From NCBI GenBank assembly GCA_033964015.1, contig CM066917.1, positions 27,435,951-27,499,950 on the forward strand: DNA of 64,000 nucleotides. The letters run 5' to 3'. Positions 34,810 to 45,835 of the stretch are shown here, one piece after another. Source of the DNA: Scolanthus callimorphus. Taxonomy: Eukaryota > Cnidaria > Anthozoa > Actiniaria > Edwardsiidae. Numbering within the stretch: position 1 is the stretch's first letter; every line of letters begins with the position of its first letter. The notes under the pieces are model-generated. The model was not told the DNA's origin, searched no databases, and saw only the letters and a list, made by a program, of their open reading frames with translations. The position numbers and the translations under genes were made by a program.

Positions 34810-37800
34810 ATGGAAGTCGACGAAGTTCTCAAACACATTGGGCAGTTTGGGCCTTTCCAGGTCCGAGTTCTAGCAATGTTTTTCTTTATATTTTTCCCTA
34901 TAACTTATCAAACTCTGATTATGGTGTTTGTGGCGTATGAGCCTCCATGGATGTGTGCAAAGAACAGCTCAGCTTGCTTGCTTCCCAATGCTACTGGAGA
35001 GGATGTTTTTAGCACAGCAACCGAGCCGATAAGTTTGTACAAGCGCCGGTGCGCCCTGAATAGGAGTGACTGGAAATACGCGGATGCAAGTTTGTACGAG
35101 GGACCACATCGGTCCATCGTCACAGAGGTAATTAAAGTCAAAAAGGTATCTCGTATGACTTGATAACTTACATTATATTGTAAGCTAGATGTGCGCTAGA
35201 TGTACTTCTATAAACGTCTTTTCCACCTTTGCCTGGACATGATAAAAAAGTACAAATCATATAATAATTATGGGACGATAGCGGAAGTACACAAGGCTTT
35301 TATCATTTTATGCAACGGAAGAAAGGAAGATACAAAAATCCTGAAAATTTGCAATTATCTGTCTCGCATTTTAATCCTTAATGTATATTTTAATTATTTT
35401 TATATTGTTCACTTATTTATTACTTCATTTATTGTATATATATATATATATATTTTATAGTTACTGTAGTTTTTTTAATTAATGTACTAGCTTGTATTTT
35501 TAGTGTTTAGAGGACCACAAGTTTATTAGTACTGTGTACTATTACAGCCGATTGCGTTTGAGCGTTTTACCCTAACAGTTCGCACGTTATGTTTGAACGT
35601 TTAAAAGTTGCGTTTCTAGGATGAAACGAGACGTTTCTATGGCGAACCAAAGAGTTCTGTCCTCTCTGATTGGTCAGTGAAACATACACATGGCGGTTGG
35701 TCTTGGAAACGTCCGACTTTTTGTCTCACAACGCAACTTTCAAACGTTCAAACGTAACGTGCGAACTGCTAGGGGTAAAACGCTCAAACGCAATCGGCTG
35801 TATGTGCCATCCTCTCTAAATAAAGTTACTATCTATCTATCTATGGTTAGACCTTCAGGTCCTCTCAGGACATATACCTGTAGGTCCCACAATACAAAGA
35901 AGAAGAGCCTCCTAGTGGAGCTGTTTCTTTTAAATGTTTTAATTTTTAAATTATTGGTTAGTGACAAAACATCCACCCCTTGGCAAGGACCACAAGTTGT
36001 GGCTGTAATGTTGGTCAGCCATTGGTGTTAAATTCAACTGTTTTGGAATTTTACTTCTCTATGACTGTTTAGTCCCTTGCACATCTTAGGGATCATACAT
36101 CCACATCTGTAAACCGCATTTGAACATAGATATGGATATTTGCGGTATACAAGTGCCATTGAAGACGGTCTAGTGAGCATCGTGATTGCATGATGCGCGA
36201 AGGCATGCTTAACTTAACACATTCAATCTAACAAGAGGGAAAGAGAGCCGTGTTTATAGTATGACATGACAAGGCGCGACTAAGGCCTACGACAAACGTC
36301 GAACTTCAGTCGCTCTTACATCCCCTCGTTTATAGTTTAACCTATACTTGGAATCCCAAATCTTGCAAAACGCGAAAGAGCGAAAGAGAATTGCTGCATG
36401 TTGTTGGCGGCACGGCACGAAGACGCCTGCGGAGGAGGCACGGCGTTTCAGGCTAGAGTCACACCAAACGTACGACGTAATTTATGTGAACTAGTCAACT
36501 AGCAAATAATGAATACAAATTACACTTTGTTGTGTCAGAACCTGACAATCGATGACTTGTGATAAGAAATATCTCCTTCTCCTGGACTATACAAGAATTT
36601 GTCGATAGTCGACGTGCATTTAATGGCACCTGTTTCGGCTAGTTCCTAATTTTCTTTGAATTTGTTTATCTATTTATCTTTTATTTCTTCCAGTTTGACC
36701 TTGTGTGTGATCGCGCTTTTGAAGGATGGCTGGCGAACTCCATGTTATTTTGTGGATGGGCGACAGGCGCTTTAGTGCTGGGAATTGTTGGCGACAAATT
36801 TGGCCGTCGCAAAGTGCTGTTCCCGTCTGTCTTTGTCGTGATGATCATGACGTTCAGCATGGCGTTCGTCCATATGGCATGGTTGGTGATTCTGTTCAGG
36901 TATGGCAGACGAAGTCTTGTGAACATAGATATGGTGTAGATTGTGGTTGTGTTCATATATGGTAGGCGAAGTGCTTGTGAATATAGATATGGTGTAGATG
37001 GTGCCCATGGTGATTCTGTTCAGGTATGGCAGGCGAAGTCCTTGTGAACATAGATATGGTGTAGATTATGGTTGTGTTCAGTTATGGATGGCCTTACTAA
37101 CACGCAGATGGCATACACAGAGGGATTGCTCTGTTATGGCTGGCAAAATGTTGGATCGCTTAGCTGTTGCCCAAAATGTGCTCAACATTGTGAGTGGAAG
37201 CAAGGACTGCATATTCCAACAAATGATGAATTTAGTGAATTTAGGCCTTGTATACAATTTATGCATGGCACGAACTTGCGCACGGGTAGCACGAACTGGC
37301 TCGTTAACCCAAACCCTCAAAAAATGTACCCCTAAGGAAAAGCAAACACATTTAAACATATACCGACTGAATTTCCAGGTTTGTCATCGGGTTCTTCCTG
37401 GCCGGCTGTTCCTTACCATGTACGTGTTGGCTACAGAGCTAGTAGGACCCAGACACCGTGCGTTATCTGGGACCCTCGTGTGGTTCTATTTCACTGCGGC
37501 ACTAATGGTGATGGGGCTGAAGGCGTACTTCATAAGAGGCTGGAGACTACTCTGTATCATCAGCACAGCGCCTTATATATTTGTAATGGTATTCTACAAG
37601 TAAGAAATACACACGTTTATCAGGGTGGTACGCTTTTTGGATGACAAAAATCCAGGACTTTCCAGGAAGTTTTTAATTATTTTTCCAGGAGTTTTCCAGG
37701 CGTTTTTATTGGGTTGAAATGCCCCCTCCCCTCCCCCCCCCCCCCCCCCCAAAAAAAAATAATGATAAGCCTGGAGGATGTCATAGTTTGCAGGCCAAAA

Positions 37801-40800
37801 TCAGATTCACGAAACTGACTGATTCACCACATTTAAAACATCTTTCCAGAATTTTCCTTAAAATTCCAGGACTTTCAAGGACTTTCCAGGAAGGAAATGA
37901 AAATCCGGATATTCCAGATCGCGTACGAATCCTGGTTTAGTTGGCAGTAGCGAAATGTACCCGAATCCGGAAAATTCCGAGGAAACACCTTATACTTTTC
38001 TTTCCCTCCCTACCGCTTGTTCATCCAACCTGGAATAATTCGATTCGGGAATTTCCTGAATTTGGACCACCTGGAATTCCCGAGGATGTAGTCTTTTTTG
38101 CGACTATCCATTTGAGACCGCCAATGACTGTATAACCTGCTTCTTTCAGAAACAGCAAATTAAAACATACACCATTTCGCATACGAGCTAGAAAAGCCCT
38201 GACAGTATAGCATCACAAAAAGGGCCACCGCTCGGCTGCACTCACACGATCCACCTCATATTATTTATTGTCCTACTGCATGTGTACGTTTTCTTTCAGG
38301 CATTCTTGGTTTGCCATCCGCATTTAAAGAAACGGCTTCTTGTTTTTGCCCCCGATTTGTATTTGTCAAGCAAGTGGACGCGAACTGCGCGCGGTTTACC
38401 CAGACGTACATACAAGATAGAACCATGTGTTATCTCATATCGAACTCTCCTGATCAAACTCGTTTGGTTTGTCTTTAGGTTTGTTCCCGAGTCTGTGCGA
38501 TGGTTATTAGTCGTGGGGCGAGAGAATCAAGCCCGAGGAATCCTTGAGAATGTGGCAAAAGTCAATAAGAAGGTCATGCCTAAAGCCGAGTTACGAATGC
38601 CTGTTATACAAACTAACAAAGGGATTCTAGAACTTTTCCGAACCAAGGCTCTAGCGATAGCCACCTTGATACAGTGCTACGCATGGTAAGTAGTTCCCGG
38701 GGAGGAGGGCGAATTTATTTTTTACGCCCACTTCAAGATGGCGGCTAACAGTATAAATACTAATTATGATTCACATATCCTCGTTCTACGAGTGAATGAA
38801 AAGGAGGATGTTGACCTGCGAACTCTCTCGTAGCTCATGTGTAAGATGTTGGGTTATGAATAGGTAATTTACACAGGGTTGAGGGGTTCGCACCACTATG
38901 AATTATTTTTCCTTTTTTCTTAATAACTTGCCTGAAAAATTTCTAAGTGCCATAAAGTGGGCGTAAATTAAAAAATCGCCCGGGGAGGACTCCCCTATTT
39001 TTGGGGCGAGGGCGTTCGTCGTACCTTTTAGGGGTAAAATTAGGCCTCTGGTACCTTTTAGGGGGTGAAATTCGAAATTTTTCCAAAATAGGTACCTCTT
39101 AGAGGGGTCCGTACATACCAGAATGCATACCAGAAAATAAAAGTGACGCGTGGGATATTCTGCAGTATGCCACTCGAAAACATTGTATAACTAGTATATA
39201 TACCACGCAACAGAAAATACAGCGAATCAATTTGGCGTTGCATATTCGGCGGTATTCCACTCAACCTTCCCATCATGTACTGTATTTACCTTAAACTTTG
39301 CCTTTATTTTTAACTTAGTTGTAAAAAACTACTAAGAGATCGTCTTTCACTCCTATTTCTCACGAGGTTTGTGAATGGTGTGGTGTATTACGGCGTGTCA
39401 ATGAGTTCTGGTGACTTTGGTGGTAGTATCTACCTTAACTTCGTGTTGACGAGTCTAGTGGAATTACCTGGGAACTGGCTTGTGATCGACAACTGCAACA
39501 GGCAAGTGAACAAACCCACATTATACCTCAGTGATCAACCATCCCTCAGTGATCACTATTCCCCTCCTCTCAAGGGAATACGCTAAAGGCTCATTAACAT
39601 GATAGTGATTTTTTGGCACGGCTTGGATACGGCAACCAAATTTAATGCCACGACTCGGTCGTACTTGCGCAAATGGCTTTGCCGTACTAAATGTTATCGA
39701 GCGGACCAAAATTTCATCCGTACTGGGACTTCGTGACGAGGTAGTCCCAGAACCATTTTTATCCGAGCCGTACCACAGTTCGCGTGAGAACAATGCTTGC
39801 ACGTGCAAATCCATAAAGTCAAATGCATTTCAACCGCTTTCTTCTGAACTGCGACGTGAAACTGTCATGTTTTTACGCTCTGGTGAGAACGGGAACGTGG
39901 ATGACGATTTTGTTGCATTTTGTTTGATATGGCTGAGAATGGATGCGAATTTGCTGTTAACAAGGTTAAAATGCAAATGAAAATTGGAAACGGTTGATGA
40001 ATATTGAGAAATGTGAGGAAACCAAGCGAGACGTTCCCGCTGCCGTTGTCAAATCTTAAACTCCCATCAAAACCGCAGAAATCTTTCCCTTGTAGGTTCG
40101 GTCGACGCAAGACCGTCTCGGCTCACATGGTTCTCGGTGCTATTGCGTGTGTATCAGTGTCGTTCATTCCCGCCGGAACTAACAACATTGGTGAGTATTT
40201 GACGGGTAAAGTTAAGGATCAAACAATGCGAATGTCCGTGGAATGTGAATGTGAAGTTGAAGTGATGGCTTTCAGGTGGCTGCGTAAATGATCAGCCTCA
40301 GCATCATTACAACACATCACCAACATCATGAATGTCAATTAACATCAACATCATCGTCGTTGACACCTGTCACCTTTGGTATTTTGCACTCCCCGACCGC
40401 CGTCAGTAGTCACCCTTGAAGTCCCAACAAACTCCTTCGGTTATACTGATATTCTTGAAGTCTAGGACAATGCATCGGGAAGAAATTTAAAATACTGAAT
40501 CATACTGATCACCTGTGAAGGGCGTTAAATCAAGGCCTATAACATACGTCGGTCTAATTGAGCCGCCCCCAATGCAAATGAACTTAAATGGAATAGGGCG
40601 TTAAATCAAGGCCTAACATACGTCGGTCTAATTATGAGCCGCCCCCAATGCAAATGAACTTAAATGGAATAGAGTCTCCTCATTCACATTAGAAGCGGCT
40701 CATAATTAGACCGGGGTATATCTTCTAAGTTGGTTTCTCTGCACAGGTTACATCGCGGGACGTGTGATATTTGGTACGCTTGGTAAACTTTTCATAACCG

Positions 40801-43800
40801 TGTCTTTCGACTCGCTGTACGTGTTCTCAGCCGAGCTTTTCCCGACCATGGTTAGGTACGATATACCCTCTAGCACCCTTAACTTCCTCCTCGATATACC
40901 CCCTAGCACCCTTAACTACCTCCTCGATATACACTCTAGCACCCTTAACTTCCTCCTCGATATATCCTCCAGCACCCTTAACTTCCTCCTCGATATACCC
41001 CCTAGCACCCTTAACTTCCTCCTCGATATACCCTCTAGCACCCTTAACTTCCTCCTCGATATACCCTCTAGCACCGTTAACTTCCTCCTCGATATATCCT
41101 CCAGCACCCTTAACTTCCTCCTCGATATACCCCCTAGCACCCTTAACTACCTCCTCGATATACCCTCTAGCACCCTTAACTTCCTCCTCGATATATCCTC
41201 CAGCACCCTTAACTTCCTCCTCGATATACCTCCTAGCACCCTTAACTTCCTCCTCGATATATCCTCCAGCACCCTTAACTTCCTCCTCGGTATACCCTCT
41301 AGCACCCTTAACTACCTCCTGATTTGTCATAGGCGTAAACCATGCATAGCAACACCACCACCAATAACAAGCAATGATCAATGTCATGTGATTTACCGGC
41401 TGGGATGTCCGTATAGGTTAAGGCTGGTTACATTCATATAACCGCGCCCTCTAGGGAAAAAGAAGATAATCTCAAAAATCTCTCCTCCCTCGTATTGCAG
41501 GAACAGTGGTATGGGGTTGGTGTCCGTTGTAAGCAGGTGCGGCGCGGCTCTTGCACCGTTCGTTGTACAGATGACTCGTATTAACCAAGTTCTTCCGTTC
41601 GCTTTGATGGGTGTGGTGACCTTCGTGGCCGCCATAGGCACTTGGTTTTCTCCCCGAGACTAAAGGCAAGCCTACTTTGGAGACCATGGAAGATGCATCG
41701 AAATCTACATTTCGTAAAGAAGGTAATGCCGCGTCTAAATGCATTCGCAGTTATCCGAAAGGTCCTTCCAAAACCATAAACACGTGGAACTCTCCGCTTG
41801 TAGCTGCTAAGCATATTTCATCTGAGGCTGCAGAATTTCGTGAATTAACTCTAGATTTCTTTTTGGAACAAACCAACATGTTTCCAACTCGAAGAAATAA
41901 TATTTTGGATCTTGTATTTACAAGGTCTCCAGAGGCCATCTCGGATATGTCATGCGTTTAACCAAGATCAATGGAGCTATTTAGTGATCATTGCCTATTG
42001 TTCTTCAACTTCGCCCTGCACGTGAAGTCACTTGGATGTGACAAAAGATCGGTTTTCGACTTCGGGCGGGCAGACTGGGACGGATTACACGACACGCTTC
42101 CAACTGCGGACCTTTTCCCGTCATGTCAACTCAACTACGACATTGACGCTGACTGGAAAGATGGAAGGATACATTCCTGAGGGCAGCCGCTGACCACATC
42201 CCAAGTTTCGCGAGGCGGAGCTCCCCTCCCTGGTTCGATGGCGAAGTCAAGTACCTTATCAACAAGAAGGACTTCTTCAGGAAAAGGGCAAAGCAGACCC
42301 AGTGTCCAAGATTATGGGATAAGTTCCGAGATCTAAGGAGCCAAGTTAAATCACTATTAAACAACAAGCGCAAAGAATTCTTCCATGCTCTGCCCAGTCT
42401 TCTGAAACTAGCAGCAAAAGTTCTGGTCTGTTTTCAAATCTGTCTCCAGGCATTCAAGTATATCAAACAAGATCAAATGGTTTAAAGACACCGAAACACT
42501 TGTAACTGCTGATAATCCTGGCGACATTGCTAATTTATTCAACCAGTTCATTTTCTCAGTCTTCAATACCAAGACCTCTGAGATTGATGTACCCTCGACA
42601 GTCAGTGCAGCTGACGACTCCTCTGCTATACTATCGGATGTTATCATCACAGCTGAGGAGGTCTATGATAGCCTCTCTGCTCTGGACGTTAATAAGGCTA
42701 CTGGGCCCGATAGGATACCTGCTAATCTGCTGAAAAACTGTGCTGCGTGCATCTGTTCATCTCTAACTGCGCTTTTCAACAAAAGCCTAGCAGTTGGCAA
42801 GCTACCCAAGGAATGGAAATTGTCCAACATTACTCCTATCCCCAAGGGTGGGGATGCTGGACTCGCGAATAATTATCGACCTATTTCACTTTTGTCGCTC
42901 GTGTCTAAAGTGCTTGAGAGGTGCATTTACAACAGGGTTATCGAGCATGTCGCGGTCAAACTACACCAACTGCAATTCGGATTCTTGAAGGGCAAGTCTA
43001 CGGTGTCCCAACTGCTTTGCGTCTTGAGCGAGATAGGGAACTCTCTTGATGGCAGATGTCAGGTTGATACTCTGTATCTAGACTTTGCTAAAGCCTTCGA
43101 CAAAGTCAATCACAATCTTCTTTTGTCGAAATTAATGCGCTTTGGCATTTCCGGAGACCTTCTGTGCTGGCTCCAGGACTACCTCTCCGGTCGTTTTCAG
43201 CGGGTGACCGTCCTTGGAGAGACATCACAACCTCTGCCGGTGTTGTCTGGGGTACCTCAGGGCTCTATTCTCGGGCCGTTGCTTTTCCTGATCTATGTTA
43301 ACGATCTCCCTGGCTGCATTTCTAGTACGTCATCTGTCGCCTTGTTTGCGGACGATACTAAATGTTACCATCCTATCAGAGGTGTGGAGGACGCGGTAGC
43401 CTTACAGACAGACATCGATGCTATCGCGACATGGTGCAACAAGTGGCAGATGGATTTAAACCAGTCAAAATGTGGTCTTCTTTGTGTCACGAGAAATGTA
43501 CGACCTATAAAGTTTCCTTACAGCTTGTATGGCGAGACGTTGAAGGCAATCGATCAGCAAAAGACCTTGGCGTAATCATCTCAAAGGACCTCAAGTGGAA
43601 TCTTCACGTGCAAGAGGTAACCAGCAAGGCCAACAAAATGCTAGGTTTTGTGAGGAGGTCTAGTTTTGACACAAGGGACCCGCAAGTTAGAAAGACCCTC
43701 TACTTGACCTTGGTGAGAAGCAAGATCGGCTACTGCAGTCAAGTATGGGCGCCTCAGAATGTCCAAAATATACAGACCTTGGAACGCGTACAGCGCCGCG

Positions 43801-45768
43801 CCACTAAGTTCATCTTGTCGCTGCCATTTCGAACTGAGATAGCCTACCCTCAAAGACTCTGTAAACTGAGCATACTTCCTGTAACGTATTGGCATGAATA
43901 TTTAGATCTAGTGTACATATTTAAGCGCATACGTGACAACTCTGACATCAATATTAGAATGAGCGCACCAACGCGTGTCACTAGGCGCTCATGTTCCGCC
44001 CTGGGGCCACTTTTACAAGTTAGTAGATGTAAAACGGTCACTTATCAAAATAGTTTTTACATCAGAAGTCCAAGAACGTGGAACACGTTGCCTAGTAATC
44101 TGAGAAATATCACTGCTCTGTCAACTTTCAAGCTTTCTCTATTCCATTATTATATGAATTTAACTACTACTGTATATGACCCGGCCATACCTCAAACCTT
44201 TAAGACCATATGTGTAAAATGTCATCAATCTAGGCCATTGGACTCGCTAGTCACCAGTCTATGCTGCTAAAACCCAACCCGTACTGTTTTGAATTTTTTT
44301 TTTCTCTCTATTTTTTGTATCGTGTTTTACCATTATTTATGTAATATTTTTTGATTTTTTTATATTGTACTTAGTATATTATTAAGGGAACCTGTTATTG
44401 GAGCACCGCTCTGTTGGTATGCCCTGCCCTTTACATTATGGGCGAATCATGTAAATAAATAAATAAAACAAACAAAATATGCAAGACGATGGTTATGGGT
44501 TGCCTGTGGCGCGCGATATCTTTTATATGGGCTTCCTGTGGAATGTCTCATCTAGGAAAGCCTGCCATTTGTGCTCCCACCGAAACCTTTCCACAACCCT
44601 TGCGCTCGAGAAAGGGTAATTAAAATGCCCATCTTTAGAAAACCTTTGTTGGCGCCCGCGAATCATTTTCCAAGTATGGTGATTTTTGACCCGCGAACCC
44701 ATTCATGGCTGTTATATGTATTTTACATGCTTATGTTTACGGCAATACCTTATAATAGCCGCTTAAACCATTCACTAAAAAAGTGGTGGTCAAAGCCCCT
44801 AAAGCTGACCATGAGACCGGTACAAACTCAGAGCGATCTGAGTCCATACCGGTCTCATGTAATCACCCTTTCTGATCGTGTTTACGTGAGACCGGTACGG
44901 ACTCCAAAGTCGTTCGTGTCGGGTCAGCAACCGGAATGAACTCGTGCCGGTCAGGATTTTTTCCAGACCGGCCTCAAATAAATGCATGTAAATACATTTA
45001 TGAGAGCCGATACTAACACAGATCGCTCTGAGTTCGTACCGGTCTCATGTAATCACCGCATTAGTTTTGTTATTATCTTGTGTTTTGTGATGACAGTGCT
45101 ACTATCAGATCTCGAAGCGCTGGACAAAGAGAAAGATGGTGATGCAGGTATCTCTTGGACAAACATTTTTTAACTTTCTCTTTCACCATGGTGTGGTACA
45201 GTAATGCAAACCAACAGTACAATGGTTGCCATGGTACAGACTTCTACATTACACAAATAACCATGGTAACTAAATGCGCTAATTGTGCCCATGGTAACGG
45301 TCTTGCATGTTAAAAGTGCAGTGTTAGTTACCACGGTAAAGTGGTGTTACTCCATAAATGCTTCGCCTTCGTAAGCACCGCAGTGTTTAGCCACAAGCCG
45401 CAACCAAAAGATTAGGTTGTGGTAACTGATAGACAATGTGCTCCGTAGTTTGGCAAAAGGTAAACAATGCGCCATAGTAACTACGGCGACAAATGTGGTA
45501 TAGACCAGTGTAGACGTCTACAATGTTTGTTGATAGTAACCATGGTGACAAAGCGTATTGATCTTTTGTAGAGCCGCTGCATGAAAAATCTGCAGACGCA
45601 GAACCTACCGAAGAAGATATAGGTATCTATTCGTGTACTTCTTTTTTAATGATTAACTTTTCACGATCAAATTAATCTGTATCACAAAAGCTGAACATCA
45701 GTGTAATTTGAGATTCGTTTCGTTCTTTATTATCGCTTTCAGAAACAAGAATCAAGCAGGGTTGTTAG
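34810..45768 (+). CDS. SLC22-family organic ion transporter, eleven exons, two 1-bp indels
   Basis: A major-facilitator plasma-membrane carrier for organic cations, anions or zwitterions. Exons: 34,810-35,127; 36,694-36,899; 37,379-37,599; 38,479-38,685; 39,367-39,501; 40,096-40,190; 40,747-40,855; 41,501-41,722; 45,097-45,147; 45,572-45,622; 45,743-45,768. Phases agree throughout; intron 5 starts with GC. Ignoring the indels the length is 546 residues, normal for SLC22. Seen: TM1 at about 20-42, a first extracellular loop with sequons at Asn52, 60 and 84, the MFS motif GDKFGRRKV (139-147), FVPESVRWLL, LVELPG and FSAELFPT. The tail is acidic and split over twin 51-bp exons. One T is missing in exon 3 between the codons for FFLAGC and LTMYV. 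One T is extra in exon 8 before LPETKG, which would give an early TAA at 41,661. Intact splice sites suggest sequencing error or very recent loss. Confidence 0.88.
35470..35845 (+). mobile_element. Non-LTR retroelement 3' tail with TATC repeats, interrupted
   Basis: The block around GAGGACCACAAGTTTATTAG and ACTGTGTACTAT continues, after the MITE at 35,545-35,800, as TGTGCCATCCTCTCTAAATA, AAGTTACTATC and TATCTATC. This looks like one retroelement 3' end split by a later insertion. Confidence 0.6.
35545..35800. mobile_element. Mariner-type MITE with TA target duplication
   Basis: 256 bp. The left end CAGCCGATTGCGTTTGAGCG is matched by the right end CGCTCAAACGCAATCGGCTG. Near-perfect arms of about 70 bp continue through AACAGTTCGCACGTTA and TTTGAACGTTT. 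A TA dinucleotide flanks each end (35,543-35,544 and 35,801-35,802), as for Tc1/mariner elements. It sits in SLC22 intron 1. Confidence 0.88.
35846..36075 (+). mobile_element. SINE body, headless second copy
   Basis: It repeats the body of the SINE at 31,885-32,320: GGTTAGACCTTCAGGTCCTC, ATACCTGTAGGTCCCACAA, AACATCCACCCCTTGG, CCACAAGTTGTGGCTGTAAT and AATTTTACTTCTCTATGACT. The tRNA-like head is absent, and the copy abuts a TATC tail. It lies in SLC22 intron 1. Confidence 0.75.
36883..37090 (+). repeat. Tandem duplication of the SLC22 exon 2 donor region
   Basis: TGGTGATTCTGTTCAGGTAT spans the last bases of exon 2 and the GT donor (at 36,900). It recurs inside the intron at about 37,008-37,027. 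Both copies are followed by GGCAG(A/G)CGAAGTC and then CTTGTGAACATAGATATGGT. A third partial unit (GGTAGGCGAAGTGCTTGTGA) lies between them. The repeat therefore contains a second intact 5' splice site. Confidence 0.88.
37640..38135. repeat. Dispersed repeat with CCAGGACTTTCCAGG units and a C tract
   Basis: CAGGACTTTCCAGGAAG appears in several variants at 37,651-37,700 and 37,850-37,900, around a long C run at 37,731-37,750. Related text occurs near 50,600-50,700. It is non-coding and lies in SLC22 intron 3. Confidence 0.6.
38696..38995. mobile_element. MITE in SLC22 intron 4
   Basis: The left arm has CCCGGGGAGGAGGGCGAATT and TTTTTTACGCCCACTT. The right arm is its complement, with AAGTGGGCGTAAATTAAAAA and CGCCCGGGGAGGACTCCCC. 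It starts 11 bp past the exon 4 donor, so it inserted almost at the splice site. A further repeat with GGTACCTTTTAGGGG units follows at 39,015-39,110. Confidence 0.75.
39588..39793. mobile_element. MITE, family A copy 2
   Basis: Same family as 4,529-4,753. It shares GTGATTTTTTGGCACGGCT, GCAAATGGCTTTGCCGTA, AAAATTTCATCCGTACTGGG and CCATTTTTATCCGAGCCGT. It is more diverged at its ends and lies in SLC22 intron 5. Confidence 0.8.
40519..40712. repeat. Duplicated and inverted repeat in SLC22 intron 6
   Basis: GGGCGTTAAATCAAGGCCTA.. followed by ACATACGTCGGTCTAATT and GAGCCGCCCCCAATGCAAAT occurs twice head to tail (from about 40,519 and 40,597). The later GCGGCTCATAATTAGACCG is the inverted counterpart, so the whole could be one rearranged MITE. 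Confidence 0.7.
40859..41320. repeat. 33-bp minisatellite, 14 units, adjoining the SLC22 exon 7 donor
   Basis: The unit contains CTCTAGCACCCTTAACTTCC followed by TCCTCGATATACC. Fourteen copies of 33 bp run from three bases past the exon 7 donor GT. Because 33 is divisible by three and the unit lacks stops, exon 7's frame stays open through the whole array as 11-residue repeats of the type SSTLNFLLDIP. The opposite strand is open as well. Variant units recur with a period of seven (units 2-5 resemble 9-12), a higher-order repeat of 231 bp. Confidence 0.95.
41820..44468 (+). mobile_element. Degraded CR1/L2-like non-LTR retroelement in SLC22 intron 8
   Basis: It is 5' truncated, beginning inside the end of the endonuclease domain (NNILDLVFTR near 41,897). 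The reverse transcriptase is open for about 385 codons (about 42,420-43,574), with YRPISLLS, LDFAKAFDKVNH, SGVPQGSILGP and the catalytic FADD. A frameshift near 43,560 moves the thumb region into the frame ending at 44,270 (KDLGVIISKDL, RVQRRATKFIL, SPRTWNTLP). Further frameshifts lie near 42,160 and 42,410. The 3' end carries an AATA-type tail (GTAAATAAATAAATAAA) at about 44,450-44,467. The copy cannot make a full polyprotein. The insertion lies between the exon 8 donor and the exon 9 acceptor, so coding exons are untouched. Confidence 0.88.
44812..45060. repeat. Repeat with GAGACCGGTAC units before SLC22 exon 9
   Basis: ATACCGGTCTCATGTAATCA occurs at about 44,845 and its close relative GTACCGGTCTCATGTAATCA at about 45,038. 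Other copies of GAGACCGGTAC lie in both orientations between them. It resembles a MITE with an internal duplication and ends about 40 bp before the exon 9 acceptor. Confidence 0.65.
45186..45549. promoter_or_regulatory. Cluster of X-box-like imperfect palindromes
   Basis: GTTGCCATGGTACA (45,225), ATAACCATGGTAAC (45,257), GTGCCCATGGTAAC (45,285), GTTACCACGGTAAA (45,327) and GTAACCATGGTGAC (45,536) all resemble the RFX X-box (GTNRCC, 0-3 bases, RGYAAC). They lie in SLC22 intron 9. Shared ancestry as a decayed repeat is an equally good explanation. Confidence 0.3.
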
Positions 45769-45835
45769 TCTCAGAGGATCCAGCTTCTTGAATTCATCCT
45801 TTGTCATCTTTGGAGAAATCCATTTGTGGGTATTT

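Noticed and set aside
40827..41387. 186-codon minus-strand repeat protein
   Set aside because: It is the reverse complement of a 33-bp minisatellite with no stop codons and is not an independent gene.
41820..44468. Retroelement as the cause of SLC22 C-terminal loss
   Set aside because: A clean donor at 41,722 and in-phase exons at 45,097, 45,572 and 45,743 place the insertion wholly inside intron 8.
44571..44939. 122-codon plus-strand open frame
   Set aside because: It lies over repeat DNA between the retroelement and exon 9 and has no domain.
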